Shown here in pieces: positions 48,278 to 57,764 of a DNA stretch of 64,000 bases. Within the stretch, counting starts at the first letter, position 1; the number at the start of each line of letters is the position of its first letter. Below the pieces are notes generated by a model, which worked only from the letters and a program-made list of their open reading frames with translations, had not been told where the DNA came from and did not search any database. This DNA is from CAWBCI01 sp963787195 (lineage in GTDB: Bacteria > Bacteroidota > Bacteroidia > Bacteroidales > JAGOPY01), in NCBI GenBank assembly GCA_963787195.1, contig CAWBCI010000003.1, positions 114,691-178,690 of the forward strand, written 5' to 3'. A program made the translations under genes and the position numbers.

Positions 48278-49114
48278 ATGAAAGATCTATTTAAAACAGC
48301 AAAGCCATCTTTATTGTTTCTCAGCATTTTAATTGCTTTAACGTTTTCGTCTTCATATGCTCAGCAAATCTCGACAGTTGCTGAAATTTATAATTATGAT
48401 GTAGGTGATATATTTCATGTCGATGAATATGGGTCAGGCAGCTGGATAGGATTTGATGAGCAGTTTAGTTATGAAATCACAAATAAATATTACTCAGCTG
48501 GAAATGATACGGTCTTTTATACCAGATATGTTAAGACCGCCTTGTCAACCAGTGAGCATCCTGAGTGGGTTTTTGATGAGTACTTTGACACAATTTTCTA
48601 TACAAATCTGGATTCATTGATTAATAATGGCATCATTGATAGTGTATATTCAAACATAAACTTATACAATGGCCGGATTGTCGATGATTTTTCTTATTCA
48701 TCAGAATATTATTACGGTTCCGATAGATTTATTGCCGGATGCGGTGGATCTTATGCATGGACATATGATGTTGAACAAAGTATAGACCATACTCTTGAAT
48801 TAAAGTATTATAAGAAGGGGGATGAAGAATGGGGCGAGCAATTGATGGTATCTACCGGACCCTCCTTAAAAATTAATAAAAATTTGCTTGTTTATCCAAA
48901 TCCATTTCATTCCAAATTCCAAATTGATCTTACTAATTCAAACTCAAAGGAATGTCAAGGTTTTATATTTAATATTTGTGGCAATCAAATTATTAACATT
49001 CCTTTGAAAGCAAATCAATTAAATACAATTGACTTACAAGATTTACCAAATGGATCATATATCCTTCAAATCAATGGCAATATAGTTCATAAGCAATTGA
49101 TAATTAAGCAATAA
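48278..49114 (+). CDS. Secreted protein with a T9SS type A sorting domain
   Basis: 278 residues. Signal peptide (LLFLSILIALTFSSSYAQ), then a Tyr/Asp/Asn-rich domain I do not recognise (VDEYGSGSWIGFDEQFSYEI, YNGRIVDDFSYSSEYYYGSD). From about residue 198 the C-terminal sorting domain is clear: KINKNLLVYPNPFHSKFQID, then LNTIDLQDLPNGSYILQING and a short tail VHKQLIIKQ. It should be exported by type IX secretion and anchored or released at the surface. Lower GC than its upstream neighbours. Confidence 0.85.
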   Translation: MKDLFKTAKPSLLFLSILIALTFSSSYAQQISTVAEIYNYDVGDIFHVDEYGSGSWIGFDEQFSYEITNKYYSAGNDTVFYTRYVKTALSTSEHPEWVFDEYFDTIFYTNLDSLINNGIIDSVYSNINLYNGRIVDDFSYSSEYYYGSDRFIAGCGGSYAWTYDVEQSIDHTLELKYYKKGDEEWGEQLMVSTGPSLKINKNLLVYPNPFHSKFQIDLTNSNSKECQGFIFNICGNQIINIPLKANQLNTIDLQDLPNGSYILQINGNIVHKQLIIKQ

Positions 49115-49312
49115 TTACGGTAACCTGGGAATGAGCAATTGCCAGCCCCGCCGAACCAGAGATTGCACTCAGGCTGGGCAAACACGAGGGGGTAGCTGTC
49201 TCAATATATAGGACGCTGACAAAAATCAATGTGGGATCAGATAAAGGATTATCCTGATTTTGGAAAAAGTTGAGAGGGAGGTACACAGACATATCAGAAA
49301 AATTAAATATTG

Positions 49313-49636
49313 ATGGAATATACAGCTAGGGAAATAGCAACTGCAATTTCAGTCCTGGCATTTGCATTTTATGGAGTTTACAGGTTAAGGAAAAGAAGGC
49401 TTAACCTGATAAAAGTTAATTCGGATCATCTGGTTTTGTGGAAATTATTATTAGGAGAATTCATTGTCTATGCTAATGAAATTGTAAGTATGAGGGTCAT
49501 GCCAGATGATAATATCTTAATTAAAACAAATACAATGATTTATAAGGTTGATGATATTCAGGATCCGGAGGAAATTATAAGTTTCTGCCATAATAATAAA
49601 ATTGATTTTCACAGGGAGTCCAGGAAGTCAAACTGA
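49313..49636 (+). CDS. Small membrane-anchored protein of unknown function
   Basis: 107 residues from the ATG at 49313. One transmembrane helix at about 8-25 (REIATAISVLAFAFYGVYRL), followed by a basic stop-transfer RKRRLN, then a soluble cytoplasmic domain rich in beta-strand pattern (DHLVLWKLLLGEFIVYANEI, DNILIKTNTMIYKVDDIQDP). Resembles PH-domain-like small Bacteroidota proteins, but I cannot assign a family. Confidence 0.55.
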   Translation: MEYTAREIATAISVLAFAFYGVYRLRKRRLNLIKVNSDHLVLWKLLLGEFIVYANEIVSMRVMPDDNILIKTNTMIYKVDDIQDPEEIISFCHNNKIDFHRESRKSN

Positions 49637-49787
49637 TTATTTTATTATTCCTTTCAGCCTTAAATTCCTGTAATTAAGGGATATAATAATTATATAGGGA
49701 GATGAGATGGTTTAAAAAAAACTGAAATCATTCATCAAACTCTTCACTTTCATATAACCAAAGAATTATCTAAGAGCAATACTCTGA
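49637..49787. other. Gene-free AT-rich spacer
   Basis: No gene, repeat or hairpin of note is seen before the R2 end. Confidence 0.3.
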
Positions 49788-49975
49788 CAGATCCCTTCGC
49801 AGGCCGGGAACTGGTAGCGATTAGCAGAGAAGTTATCAAACTTTCGATGTAGCGATATCACGAAATAGCGATATCACGAAGTAAAGTATGAAGTTCCATT
49901 TAATTCGACATTTCGACATTTCGGGCATTCGATATTTCATTGCTTTGTTCCCGCTTGTGCCGGGATCAAATGCTC
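49788..49975. repeat. Solo/degenerate R2 right end plus TCGA-rich filler
   Basis: cagatcccttcgcaggccgg...gaactg (49788-49813), then gtagcgattagcagagaagt, aligns with the right end and right flank of R2 copy 1 (20440-20482). It is followed by atcacgaaatagcgatatca repeats and a cgacatttcgacatttcg run. A broken second arm, cccgcttgtgccgggatc, lies near 49951-49968. Confidence 0.65.
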
Positions 49976-50108
49976 AGGAACTTTACGATGAATTTTTACC
50001 ATGCATACATGTCGAAAATTTGATAAATGACTTTTCCAAAACATCCTGATTAATTCTAGAAAAGCTAACTTTGGATTATTCAATTGTATAAGTATCAGAA
50101 TTAAATAT

Positions 50109-51833
50109 TTGAAGCCAACTTTCAAAATAGCTCTAAAATACTTCCTTTTAATATCGATTGTATCGGTATTAACTTCTTGTACCAGAACAGAGGAAAATCA
50201 ACAGAAAAAAAATGAGACAAGGGGATATGAAGAAAGAATTATTAGTTTGCATGATCAGGTGGATCACTTGCCAAAGTATAGCGATCCGGCAGACTTTTTT
50301 ACCATTTACAAAGAAGCCATGCCTTTGCTGGAATCCAATTACGACACCACCTTAAAAACTGCTGGCGACCGTTTAATATTTATTCAGAAATTGACAGATA
50401 TCCGCGTATATACCCAGGCTTTAAAACAAATTTCTCTGGCATTAATTTCGAATCATATACATAATGCTCCCGATTCAATTTTATTTAAGCAATTACTTTA
50501 TGGGAAAATTCTCGGTTTATATGACCAAGCCGGTAATATCGACTCTGTTTATAGTGTTAGTAAAGAAGCTATTAAGAATTCACAATTGCATCCGGACAAA
50601 ATTTGGTACGTTTCATCACTGAATAATGCCGGATTCTATTTTGAGAAATATGGGAAGCTTGATTCGGCCTTACAGTACTTTTTTAAAGCCGACAGCATCA
50701 TTGAATCGCAAGCTGAACCTTCTGAGGATTGGTACCTTTTCCAGGGAAGCGTGAGAGATAATATCGCAGGGGTTTACATGCTGCAATATAAATTTGAGAA
50801 AGCCAGAGAAATTTATGCTTATAACTTTAAAGAAAGATACACGGATACTGCTACGGATATAAGGTGCAAGCGAATAAAAGCCGGGATACAATTAGCAAAT
50901 GCTGAGATTTCTCTTTCCAATTTCAAAGAGGCGAAAAAAATAAGTTCCATGACCGGCTACTTTCTGGATTCCTTAGCATACCCAGATAAAATTCTAATTG
51001 AAATAGATTTTCTAAAAACAAAAATCAAATTGTTTGATTTAACCGGGGATATAAAAAGCGCTTTTTCTGCATCGCAAAAACTAAATAATCTTCAGGATAG
51101 CCTGAAGGCCAGGAACGAAGATATAGATAAGCGGGTAATTGCAACCCTGGCCGAATTTACATCAAGTCAGATTGAAGATGCAATTGAGCATGAAAAAGAA
51201 GAAAAAGAATATTTTGAGCAAAGGGCAAGGTTAAGGTTAGGGATATTATTATTGATAATAATTGGGGCTGTCGTAACCACAATTATGCTGATTCAATCAC
51301 ACAGGCAAAAGGTAAAAATATTGGAAAATGAGAAGTTGCTTACAATAGAAAAACTGGCAAGTGAACATCAAAAACAAAGACTGCTTAGTCTGGAATTGGA
51401 AAATAAGAAAAATGACCTTACCGGTTTAGCAATCAGCCTTCAACACAAACAGCAATGGGCTAAGGATTTAAATGCTCAAATGCAAAAAGTATTTACAGAG
51501 AGGGGATACAAGCGAAGCCGCGAACTTAAAAAACTTCAGGACGAAATAAAAACTAATGTTTTTGTGGATAAAGATCTTGAGTTACTCCAATTGAACATCG
51601 ACATTCTTAGTACCGAATTCTACGAAAAACTTAATCTTCGCTTTCCAAACCTTACAAAAGGTGAAATCAGGCTCTGCAGTTATATTAAATTAAATTTCAA
51701 TACTTCGCAAATTGCCCACCTTGAACACATCGACATGGCATCGGTTAAAATAAACCGTTACAGGCTAAAGAAGAAATTGAAACTAAGCCCGGATCAAAAA
51801 CTGGACGATTTTATTCAAAAATTCGCACTTTAA
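50109..51833 (+). CDS. Transmembrane TPR sensor with C-terminal DNA-binding domain
   Basis: 574 residues, TTG start. A lipoprotein-like signal (LLISIVSVLTSC) leads a periplasmic TPR region at ~60-350 (AGFYFEKYGKLDSALQYFFK, AGVYMLQYKFEKAREIYAYN). A transmembrane helix (LRLGILLLIIIGAVVTTIML) lies at ~378-398, then a coiled coil (~400-450) and a C-terminal helix-turn-helix of LuxR type (FPNLTKGEIRLCSYIKLNFN, TSQIAHLEHIDMASVKINRY). It is a one-component membrane regulator, a class frequent in Bacteroidota. It may control the adhesin gene 546 bp downstream, but only position suggests this. The N-terminal Cys and the internal TM together are unusual. Confidence 0.75.
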   Translation: MKPTFKIALKYFLLISIVSVLTSCTRTEENQQKKNETRGYEERIISLHDQVDHLPKYSDPADFFTIYKEAMPLLESNYDTTLKTAGDRLIFIQKLTDIRVYTQALKQISLALISNHIHNAPDSILFKQLLYGKILGLYDQAGNIDSVYSVSKEAIKNSQLHPDKIWYVSSLNNAGFYFEKYGKLDSALQYFFKADSIIESQAEPSEDWYLFQGSVRDNIAGVYMLQYKFEKAREIYAYNFKERYTDTATDIRCKRIKAGIQLANAEISLSNFKEAKKISSMTGYFLDSLAYPDKILIEIDFLKTKIKLFDLTGDIKSAFSASQKLNNLQDSLKARNEDIDKRVIATLAEFTSSQIEDAIEHEKEEKEYFEQRARLRLGILLLIIIGAVVTTIMLIQSHRQKVKILENEKLLTIEKLASEHQKQRLLSLELENKKNDLTGLAISLQHKQQWAKDLNAQMQKVFTERGYKRSRELKKLQDEIKTNVFVDKDLELLQLNIDILSTEFYEKLNLRFPNLTKGEIRLCSYIKLNFNTSQIAHLEHIDMASVKINRYRLKKKLKLSPDQKLDDFIQKFAL

Positions 51834-52379
51834 CCAGCCAGGCCTTGATATTAATGAATTTGAATTACCTTTTAATCCAATTTGAAGCCGTATAGCCTGT
51901 ATATCAAATAGATGTACATCTATCTACGAATTAGTGCAAGGTATAAGTCTGTTCTTTAATATTATAGCACGTAGATTATTGTTTTTGTATACTAAATGTA
52001 GACCAAAAACCATAAATTAATTTTGATTTTGCTTTTCACGACCTTTCATTAGAACTTTCCTTTTTTGATATCAAGACTAATATTAAACCTTGAATATAAG
52101 ACCATTATAAAATTTTAAGAGATGTGAGTAAGACTCTTGGTACTAGATAGCCCTAACCCTTGAAATGAACAATCCTTTTCAATTTTTATTAAGTATATCA
52201 AACCCGACAAAATCATATTATTCATATAGCTGTGACAGTGTCGATTAAGAAGTCCTACTTTGCCATCATCTTTGTGCCTGATAATAAGAATTCAGTTCGA
52301 AAACTGCCACTTGTATTATATATAGTCATCCATTATATAAGAATCAGTTAATATATAGACAAACCCTAAAATTAAAAAA
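51834..52379. promoter_or_regulatory. Long AT-rich upstream region of the repeat adhesin
   Basis: 546 bp with no gene and no repeat that I recognise from elsewhere in the window. It is long enough to hold regulated promoter sites for the adhesin; none could be pinned down. Confidence 0.35.
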
Positions 52380-55300
52380 ATGAAAACAGTAAAAGTTTAT
52401 TTAGCAGCAATGTTGATGATACTGAGTTGCACATTGACGGCGCAGGTCGCTATAAATACCGATAACAGCCCACCCGATGCATCCGCAATGCTGGATATAA
52501 AATCCGATACATCGGGGATATTGATCCCACGCATGACCCAGGCAGAGCGGGATGCAATATCTTCACCTGCCACGGGTTTAATGGTTTACCAAAGCGATCA
52601 GACAACAGGTTTCTGGTTTTATAATGGTGCAAAATGGATGCATCTATCAACCGGAACAGCCTCCGTCTTTACGCTTGACAGCAATACCGTATATCCTGAT
52701 ACCTCATTGGTAGATATGGCAAACGACAACTTTGTGTTCGGTTCCCCACAATTGGATGCTGATGGAATTTTTAATCATGCTAACCGTTTATTGTTTGATA
52801 AGAGTAAGGGCGCTTTTCGTGCAGGTCATGCGGATGGATTGCAGTGGAATGCATCTAATATGGGAAATTATTCGGTTGCCCTCGGGTGGAACTCAGTGGC
52901 CTCGGGCTACCAGGCTGTTTCCATAGGTGGCAGTACGACCGCCAGTGGTGCCAACGCAACTGCGATGGGATACAGTGCGGTGGCAAGTGGCTATGTTGCC
53001 ACAGCCATAGGAGAATATGCGACAGCTGCAGGTATTAATTCTACAGCGATAGGTTACGATGTCCATGCTCCGGGCTATGAATCTTCAGCTTTTGGAAGTT
53101 CCAACAAAGCCTTAACAGCCTATGAAATGGCCCTTGGTGTATACAATACCAACTATACTGCCGTCGACACCAATGGCTGGAACCCTGCCGACCGCCTCCT
53201 TTCCATTGGTAATGGAACGTTTTCCAAGCGCTCCGATGCGATGGTTATCCTTAAAAACGGCAACACGGGTTTTGGAACATCTACGCCCGATACTACCCTG
53301 CACGTGGTGGGCAAGTTCAAATACCAGGACGGTACACAAGCCGATGGTTATGTACTCACCAGCGACACTGCAGGTGTGGCAAGCTGGCAACCGACTGCCG
53401 CCAATAATGGCTGGAGGCTAAACGGCAATACTGGAACCAGTTATGGAACAAATTACATAGGCACAGCCGATGGGCAGAACCTGATGTTTAAAGTGAATGA
53501 CTCTATTGCCGGAAGAATTGAATATACCGGAAACCAAAATGTTTCTTTTGGCTACCAATCGCTTTCTTCCAATACCACGGGAGACGAAAATACTGCCAAT
53601 GGTAATTATGCGCTTAGTTCTAATACCGAGGGATACAATAATACCGCCAACGGCTTCGGTGCGCTTTATACAAACACCACGGGAAACTTCAATGTAGCCA
53701 ACGGTAATAGGGCGCTTAATCTCAACACTACGGGAAGTTCCAACGTAGCCAACGGCTATAATTCGCTTTCTTCCAACACTACGGGAGACAATAATACTGC
53801 CGACGGCTATTCTTCTCTTCTTTCCAACACCGAGGGAAATTTCAACGTAGCCAACGGTACCAGTGCCCTTTCTTCCAACACCACAGGAAGTTTCAACGTA
53901 GCCAACGGTTATGATGCGCTTTCTTCCAACACCACGGGAAACTACAATTCAGGCAACGGTACTGGTGCGCTTTATAACAACACTACCGGAAACAACAATA
54001 CTGCCAACGGCTTTTTTTCGCTTACTGCCAATACCATCGGAAGTTACAATACAGCTTTGGGTAACTCCGCTGATGTAGCAAACGAAGGGCTCTCCAATGC
54101 TACAGCCATAGGTGCAAATGCTTTGGCAGGGGCAGATAATAGCCTGGTTCTGGGTAGTATTAACGGTGTAAACAATGCCACAGCCAATACAAAGGTGGGT
54201 ATAGGCACCACTACACCCGATACGACTTTGCACGTGGTGGGTAAGTTCAAATATCAGGACGGGTCTCAGGCTAATGGTAAAGTACTGACCAGCGACAACA
54301 CAGGTATGGCAAGCTGGCAACCGGTTACCAACAATGCCTGGGGGCTAAATGGTAATACCGGCACCACTTACGGAACCAACTACATAGGAACAGCCGATGG
54401 GCAAAACCTGATGTTTAAGGTAAACGGGGAAATAGCTGGAAGGATAGAATATAACGGAAACGAAAATACTTCTTATGGATATCTGGCGCTTGATTCCAAC
54501 GTCACTGGCAACAACAATACAGCCAATGGATACCAGGCGCTAGTTTCCAACACCGGAGGAAATAGAAATACCGCTAATGGTAGTCAGGCGCTTTTTTCAA
54601 ATATCACAGGAGAAAGTAATACTGCTAATGGTTATAGGGCGCTTTATGCCAATACTTTTGGATACAATAATACTGCCAATGGTTATTATTCGCTTTATTC
54701 CAACACTACAGGATACGAAAATACCGCCAACGGTTACCTGGCGCTTTTTGCAAATACCACAGGATATAACAATACCGCCAGCGGTTACCTGGCGCTTGCT
54801 GCCAACACCACAGGATATGACAATATCGCCATTGGTGGCTTCTCGCTACCAAACAACCACACAGGAAACGCGAACATCGCTACTGGTTATGGCTCGCTGG
54901 GAGCTAACGTCAGCGGAAACTTCAATATCGCCACCGGTTTTCAGGCGCTTGCTTCCAACAGTTCGGGTGATTACAACACCGCTTTGGGTTACTCCGCTGA
55001 TGTTGCAAGCGGAGCTCTCACCAATGCTACTGCCATAGGGGCATATGCTTCTGCAGGGGCAGATAATAGCCTGGTGCTGGGTAGTATTAACGGTGTGAAC
55101 GGGGCCACTGCCAGTACAAAGGTGGGTATAGGCACTACCACACCCGATACAACGCTGCAAGTGGTAGGTAAGTTCAAATACCAGGACGGCACACAGGCGA
55201 ACGGCCGCGTGTTAACCAGCGACAACGTGGGCAATGCAAGCTGGCAGTCGGTGCCAAACATTATAAAAGCCACGGTGAACATTGACCTTCCTTCTTTCGG

Positions 55301-55517
55301 CCTTAGCGTTAATAAGGAATTAGAAACGGTAACGGTGCCGGGCGCTGAGGTGGGTGCCACAGTAAGTGTATCGCCATCGGCAGATTTGTTGGGCAACTGC
55401 GCCATTGGCTTTGCCTGGGTTTCCAGCACTAATACGGTCAGGATTGCATTCATCAACCACAACACGGTTAATAACGATAACCCCGCTATGGATTTTTATG
55501 TGACGGTGGTGAATTAA
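52380..55517 (+). CDS. Large surface protein with YadA-head-like and 17-residue repeats
   Basis: 1045 residues. Signal peptide (MLMILSCTLTAQ), a Bacteroidota-type head (DASAMLDIKSDTSGILIPRM, then TGFWFYNGAKWMHLSTG) and YadA/Hia-like head repeats (NYSVALGWNSVASGYQAVSI, AVASGYVATAIGEYATAAG). Two arrays of ten 17-residue repeats follow, consensus xALxSNTTGxxNTANGY, at DNA 53550-54060 and 54479-54988. Each array is bracketed by a module GIGTTTPDTTLHVVGKFKYQ...LTSDxxGxASWQ, present three times. A ~926-bp super-repeat (module plus array) is therefore duplicated. The protein probably folds as a left-handed beta-roll on the surface. No T9SS tail, so the export route is unknown. Confidence 0.75.
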   Translation: MKTVKVYLAAMLMILSCTLTAQVAINTDNSPPDASAMLDIKSDTSGILIPRMTQAERDAISSPATGLMVYQSDQTTGFWFYNGAKWMHLSTGTASVFTLDSNTVYPDTSLVDMANDNFVFGSPQLDADGIFNHANRLLFDKSKGAFRAGHADGLQWNASNMGNYSVALGWNSVASGYQAVSIGGSTTASGANATAMGYSAVASGYVATAIGEYATAAGINSTAIGYDVHAPGYESSAFGSSNKALTAYEMALGVYNTNYTAVDTNGWNPADRLLSIGNGTFSKRSDAMVILKNGNTGFGTSTPDTTLHVVGKFKYQDGTQADGYVLTSDTAGVASWQPTAANNGWRLNGNTGTSYGTNYIGTADGQNLMFKVNDSIAGRIEYTGNQNVSFGYQSLSSNTTGDENTANGNYALSSNTEGYNNTANGFGALYTNTTGNFNVANGNRALNLNTTGSSNVANGYNSLSSNTTGDNNTADGYSSLLSNTEGNFNVANGTSALSSNTTGSFNVANGYDALSSNTTGNYNSGNGTGALYNNTTGNNNTANGFFSLTANTIGSYNTALGNSADVANEGLSNATAIGANALAGADNSLVLGSINGVNNATANTKVGIGTTTPDTTLHVVGKFKYQDGSQANGKVLTSDNTGMASWQPVTNNAWGLNGNTGTTYGTNYIGTADGQNLMFKVNGEIAGRIEYNGNENTSYGYLALDSNVTGNNNTANGYQALVSNTGGNRNTANGSQALFSNITGESNTANGYRALYANTFGYNNTANGYYSLYSNTTGYENTANGYLALFANTTGYNNTASGYLALAANTTGYDNIAIGGFSLPNNHTGNANIATGYGSLGANVSGNFNIATGFQALASNSSGDYNTALGYSADVASGALTNATAIGAYASAGADNSLVLGSINGVNGATASTKVGIGTTTPDTTLQVVGKFKYQDGTQANGRVLTSDNVGNASWQSVPNIIKATVNIDLPSFGLSVNKELETVTVPGAEVGATVSVSPSADLLGNCAIGFAWVSSTNTVRIAFINHNTVNNDNPAMDFYVTVVN
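53550..54060 (+). repeat. 51-bp coding tandem repeats, array 1 (ten units)
   Basis: Ten in-frame degenerate copies of a 51-bp unit with the core ttccaacaccacgggaaact, aataccgccaacgg and gcgctt. Part of the adhesin gene. Confidence 0.9.
54479..54988 (+). repeat. 51-bp coding tandem repeats, array 2 (ten units)
   Basis: Ten further in-frame units in the same gene, more diverged at the 3' end (NNHTGNANIATGYGSL, NVSGNFNIATGFQAL). Starts about 929 bp after array 1. Confidence 0.9.
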
Positions 55518-55524
55518 GATCAAG

Positions 55525-55610
55525 AAGACATGGTGACATGGTGACAAGGTGATAAGGTGATATAGGTGAAATGGTGAAATGGTGAAATGGTGGAAAGGTG
55601 GAAAGGTGGG
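55525..55610 (+). repeat. ATGGTGA-type tandem repeat
   Basis: Runs of acatggtgac, aaggtgat, then gaaatggt and ggaaaggt just after the adhesin stop. No coding sense. Confidence 0.8.
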
Positions 55611-55799
55611 ATTTGGGATTTGTGAATTTATTTGGGATTTTACATCAAATATCGACAATCGACAATCCACGAATCGACAATTCCCCGGCCCTGGCAATTT
55701 TCACACTTATCTCTCCTCCAAGAAAATATTTTTGTATTTTTATTCTTTATCAAGAGTTTACAGGCTTTTGGCACCTTAAAGGAAAATACATGAATATTC

Positions 55800-56162
55800 G
55801 TGTCGGCTGTTCGGTGGATTATCCTGATAAGCACAATACTTCTGCTCCTTGTTTTGGCCTGGGTTTCTTTGTCGGGCGGGATTAAACAAATTCCGCGATC
55901 ATTGACAATCGGCCAAATATTGGAAACTATCGCTCAAATTATGTGCGGAATTTTCAGCTTGCTGGTTGTGGTCACTTGCTTTTACTGGCAGAAGTTACGT
56001 CGTCCACTCCGCATCGCGTGGCTTTTCTCGCTGATAATGACTGTCGGCATATCCTCATCTGTGTGGGGACCTCCGATGCTGATTGTGAGTGTGGTGTTTG
56101 TCGCATTGGCATTTCTTGCAGGGCTGGCGATCTTCTGGTTGTTGAAATATAGCGGGGCTTGA
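55800..56162 (+). CDS. Small integral membrane protein of unknown function
   Basis: 120 residues from a GTG start; an in-frame stop lies just upstream, which fixes the start. About four hydrophobic segments: WIILISTILLLLVLAWVSLS, IAQIMCGIFSLLVVVTCFYW, IAWLFSLIMTVGISSSV and LIVSVVFVALAFLAGLAIFW. Not recognised. GC content is higher than in the flanking DNA, and no partner gene is near. Confidence 0.5.
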   Translation: MSAVRWIILISTILLLLVLAWVSLSGGIKQIPRSLTIGQILETIAQIMCGIFSLLVVVTCFYWQKLRRPLRIAWLFSLIMTVGISSSVWGPPMLIVSVVFVALAFLAGLAIFWLLKYSGA

Positions 56163-56164
56163 CA

Positions 56165-56230
56165 GTTTCAGCAGTCATCAGTCAGCAGTAGTCAGCCTCT
56201 GGATTATTTTCGGAAATCGGAAATCCAGAG
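56165..56230. repeat. Short CAGTCAGCAG repeat, second occurrence
   Basis: agcagtcatcagtcagcagt resembles the run at 46944-47023 and likewise precedes an R4 copy within ~70 bp. Confidence 0.55.
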
Positions 56231-56420
56231 CTAAATTCTATAATCTTAATTTCTTTTGAATAATTGGATAAAGCCTTATAAATATAGGTTCAAATGAAAA
56301 TGCCAGATTTGAAAAGATATATTCCTTCTGGATTCGAAAGTTTATGTAGTGCATATTATAGGAAGCTTAATGCTATCTTTATAAACAAATATGGCAGAAA
56401 TAGAGATAGCTGGCAGGTAT
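56231..56420 (+). repeat. Dispersed element R4, copy 2
   Basis: Starts ctaaattctataatcttaat and continues ataattggataaagcct, aatataggttcaaatg, tttgaaaagatata, attcgaaagtttat and tgctatctttataaac, colinear with 48036-48220. Confidence 0.7.
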
Positions 56421-56467
56421 ATACAAACTTTGTGTGCCATTGAAAAGGAAAAACTAAACCAGGAAAA

Positions 56468-57436
56468 ATGAACCCAATTTTTCAATATATTATTGTTGAG
56501 GCTGTAAGACATCAAAATAAAAATAAGGACAAAAATCCATCTCCAAAGCAATTTGAAAGAGAAATCCAAAATACGAAGGTTGAATTTACACATATACTCC
56601 GCGATAGTTTTCTAATTATTTTAGGAGTTTTATCAGCAAATTTTGGATTAAAAGGATTTTTACTGCCAAATTCATTCCTTGATGGAGGTGTAACAGGGAT
56701 ATCTCTTATTACAACAGAATTGACAGGCATATCACTTTCTGTTTTAATTGTTTTGATAAATATCCCTTTTATGATATTAGCATTCTCAACGATAAGCAGA
56801 CAATTTGCTGTAAAAAGCATTATAGCAATTGTATTACTTGCTTTTGCTATTTATTTAATTCCTGTTAATTCTATTACAGACGACAAGTTATTAATTGCTG
56901 TATTCGGTGGTTTTTTCTTAGGATTAGGAATAGGATTAGCAGTTCGCGGAGGTGCTGTGATTGATGGGACGGAAGTATTAGCTGTTTTTATAAGCCGAAA
57001 AACTTCATTGACAATAGGTGATGTTATATTGATTTTTAATATAATCATTTTTGCTATCGCAGCCTATGTGTTTTCAATAGAAATTGCGCTGTATGCTATT
57101 TTGACTTATTTAGCTGCTTCTAAAACAGTTGATTTTGTAGTTACCGGAGTGGAAGAATATATTGGTGTAACAATAATATCAGATAAATCTGAAGAAATCA
57201 GATTAGCTATAATAGAAAAAATGGGTAGAGGATGTACTTTATACTCAGGTAAGAAAGGATTTGCAAGAAGAGGTGAACCATTAAAACAGACGGATATAGT
57301 CTATACTTTAGTAACTCGATTGGAATTGTCAAAGTTACAGACTGAGTTAGATAAAATTGATAAAGAAGCATTTATCGTAATGCACAGTATAAAGGATGCA
57401 AAAGGAGGAATGATTAAAAAAAGACCCTTAAAATGA
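56468..57436 (+). CDS. YitT-family membrane protein (DUF2179 C-terminus)
   Basis: 322 residues. After a ~50-residue charged N-terminus, the YitT membrane domain has about five helices, including ILGVLSANFGLKGFLLPNSF, ISLSVLIVLINIPFMILAFS and AVFGGFFLGLGIGLAVRGGA followed by the conserved DGTEVLAVFISRKTSLTIGD. The C-terminal DUF2179 domain begins near residue 235 (ITIISDKSEEIRLAIIEKMG). Family members are inner-membrane proteins of unsettled function, suspected transporters. Confidence 0.88.
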   Translation: MNPIFQYIIVEAVRHQNKNKDKNPSPKQFEREIQNTKVEFTHILRDSFLIILGVLSANFGLKGFLLPNSFLDGGVTGISLITTELTGISLSVLIVLINIPFMILAFSTISRQFAVKSIIAIVLLAFAIYLIPVNSITDDKLLIAVFGGFFLGLGIGLAVRGGAVIDGTEVLAVFISRKTSLTIGDVILIFNIIIFAIAAYVFSIEIALYAILTYLAASKTVDFVVTGVEEYIGVTIISDKSEEIRLAIIEKMGRGCTLYSGKKGFARRGEPLKQTDIVYTLVTRLELSKLQTELDKIDKEAFIVMHSIKDAKGGMIKKRPLK

Positions 57437-57764
57437 AAATCAATAATCATACAACAGGGGCTTAATGCAATAAGGGTTTCAGTTGTAATTCAAGCATTAT
57501 GCCCCGCTCATGTTTCGGTGAAGACGGATAGGAAAATAGTCCGCAATTCCCTACGATTTCATGTAGCCAACCATTATATGCAAATTTGAAAAGTAAAACC
57601 GAATAAGAAAATTATACTGCAATCACACTTTGGCTGTCAAACACAACTTGTTCCGAAGAATTGTGGGATGCTTCTTGCTTATCTCATTAGTAATTAAGGA
57701 ATGGATAAATACGGTATTAATTTTTGGCTTATGTTCGAGAATATTATAAAGAAATTAATAATTT
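57437..57764. other. Gene-free stretch with an imperfect inverted repeat
   Basis: GGGGCTTAATGC near 57457 and GCATTATGCCCC near 57496 can pair with one mismatch across about 28 nt. This resembles common Bacteroidota intergenic hairpins. Rho-independent terminator features are absent. No gene is seen. Confidence 0.35.

Noticed and set aside
57437..57764. Possible integron attC-like site
   Set aside because: The inverted pair lacks RYYYAAC/GTTRRRY core sites, and no integrase or cassette array is present.
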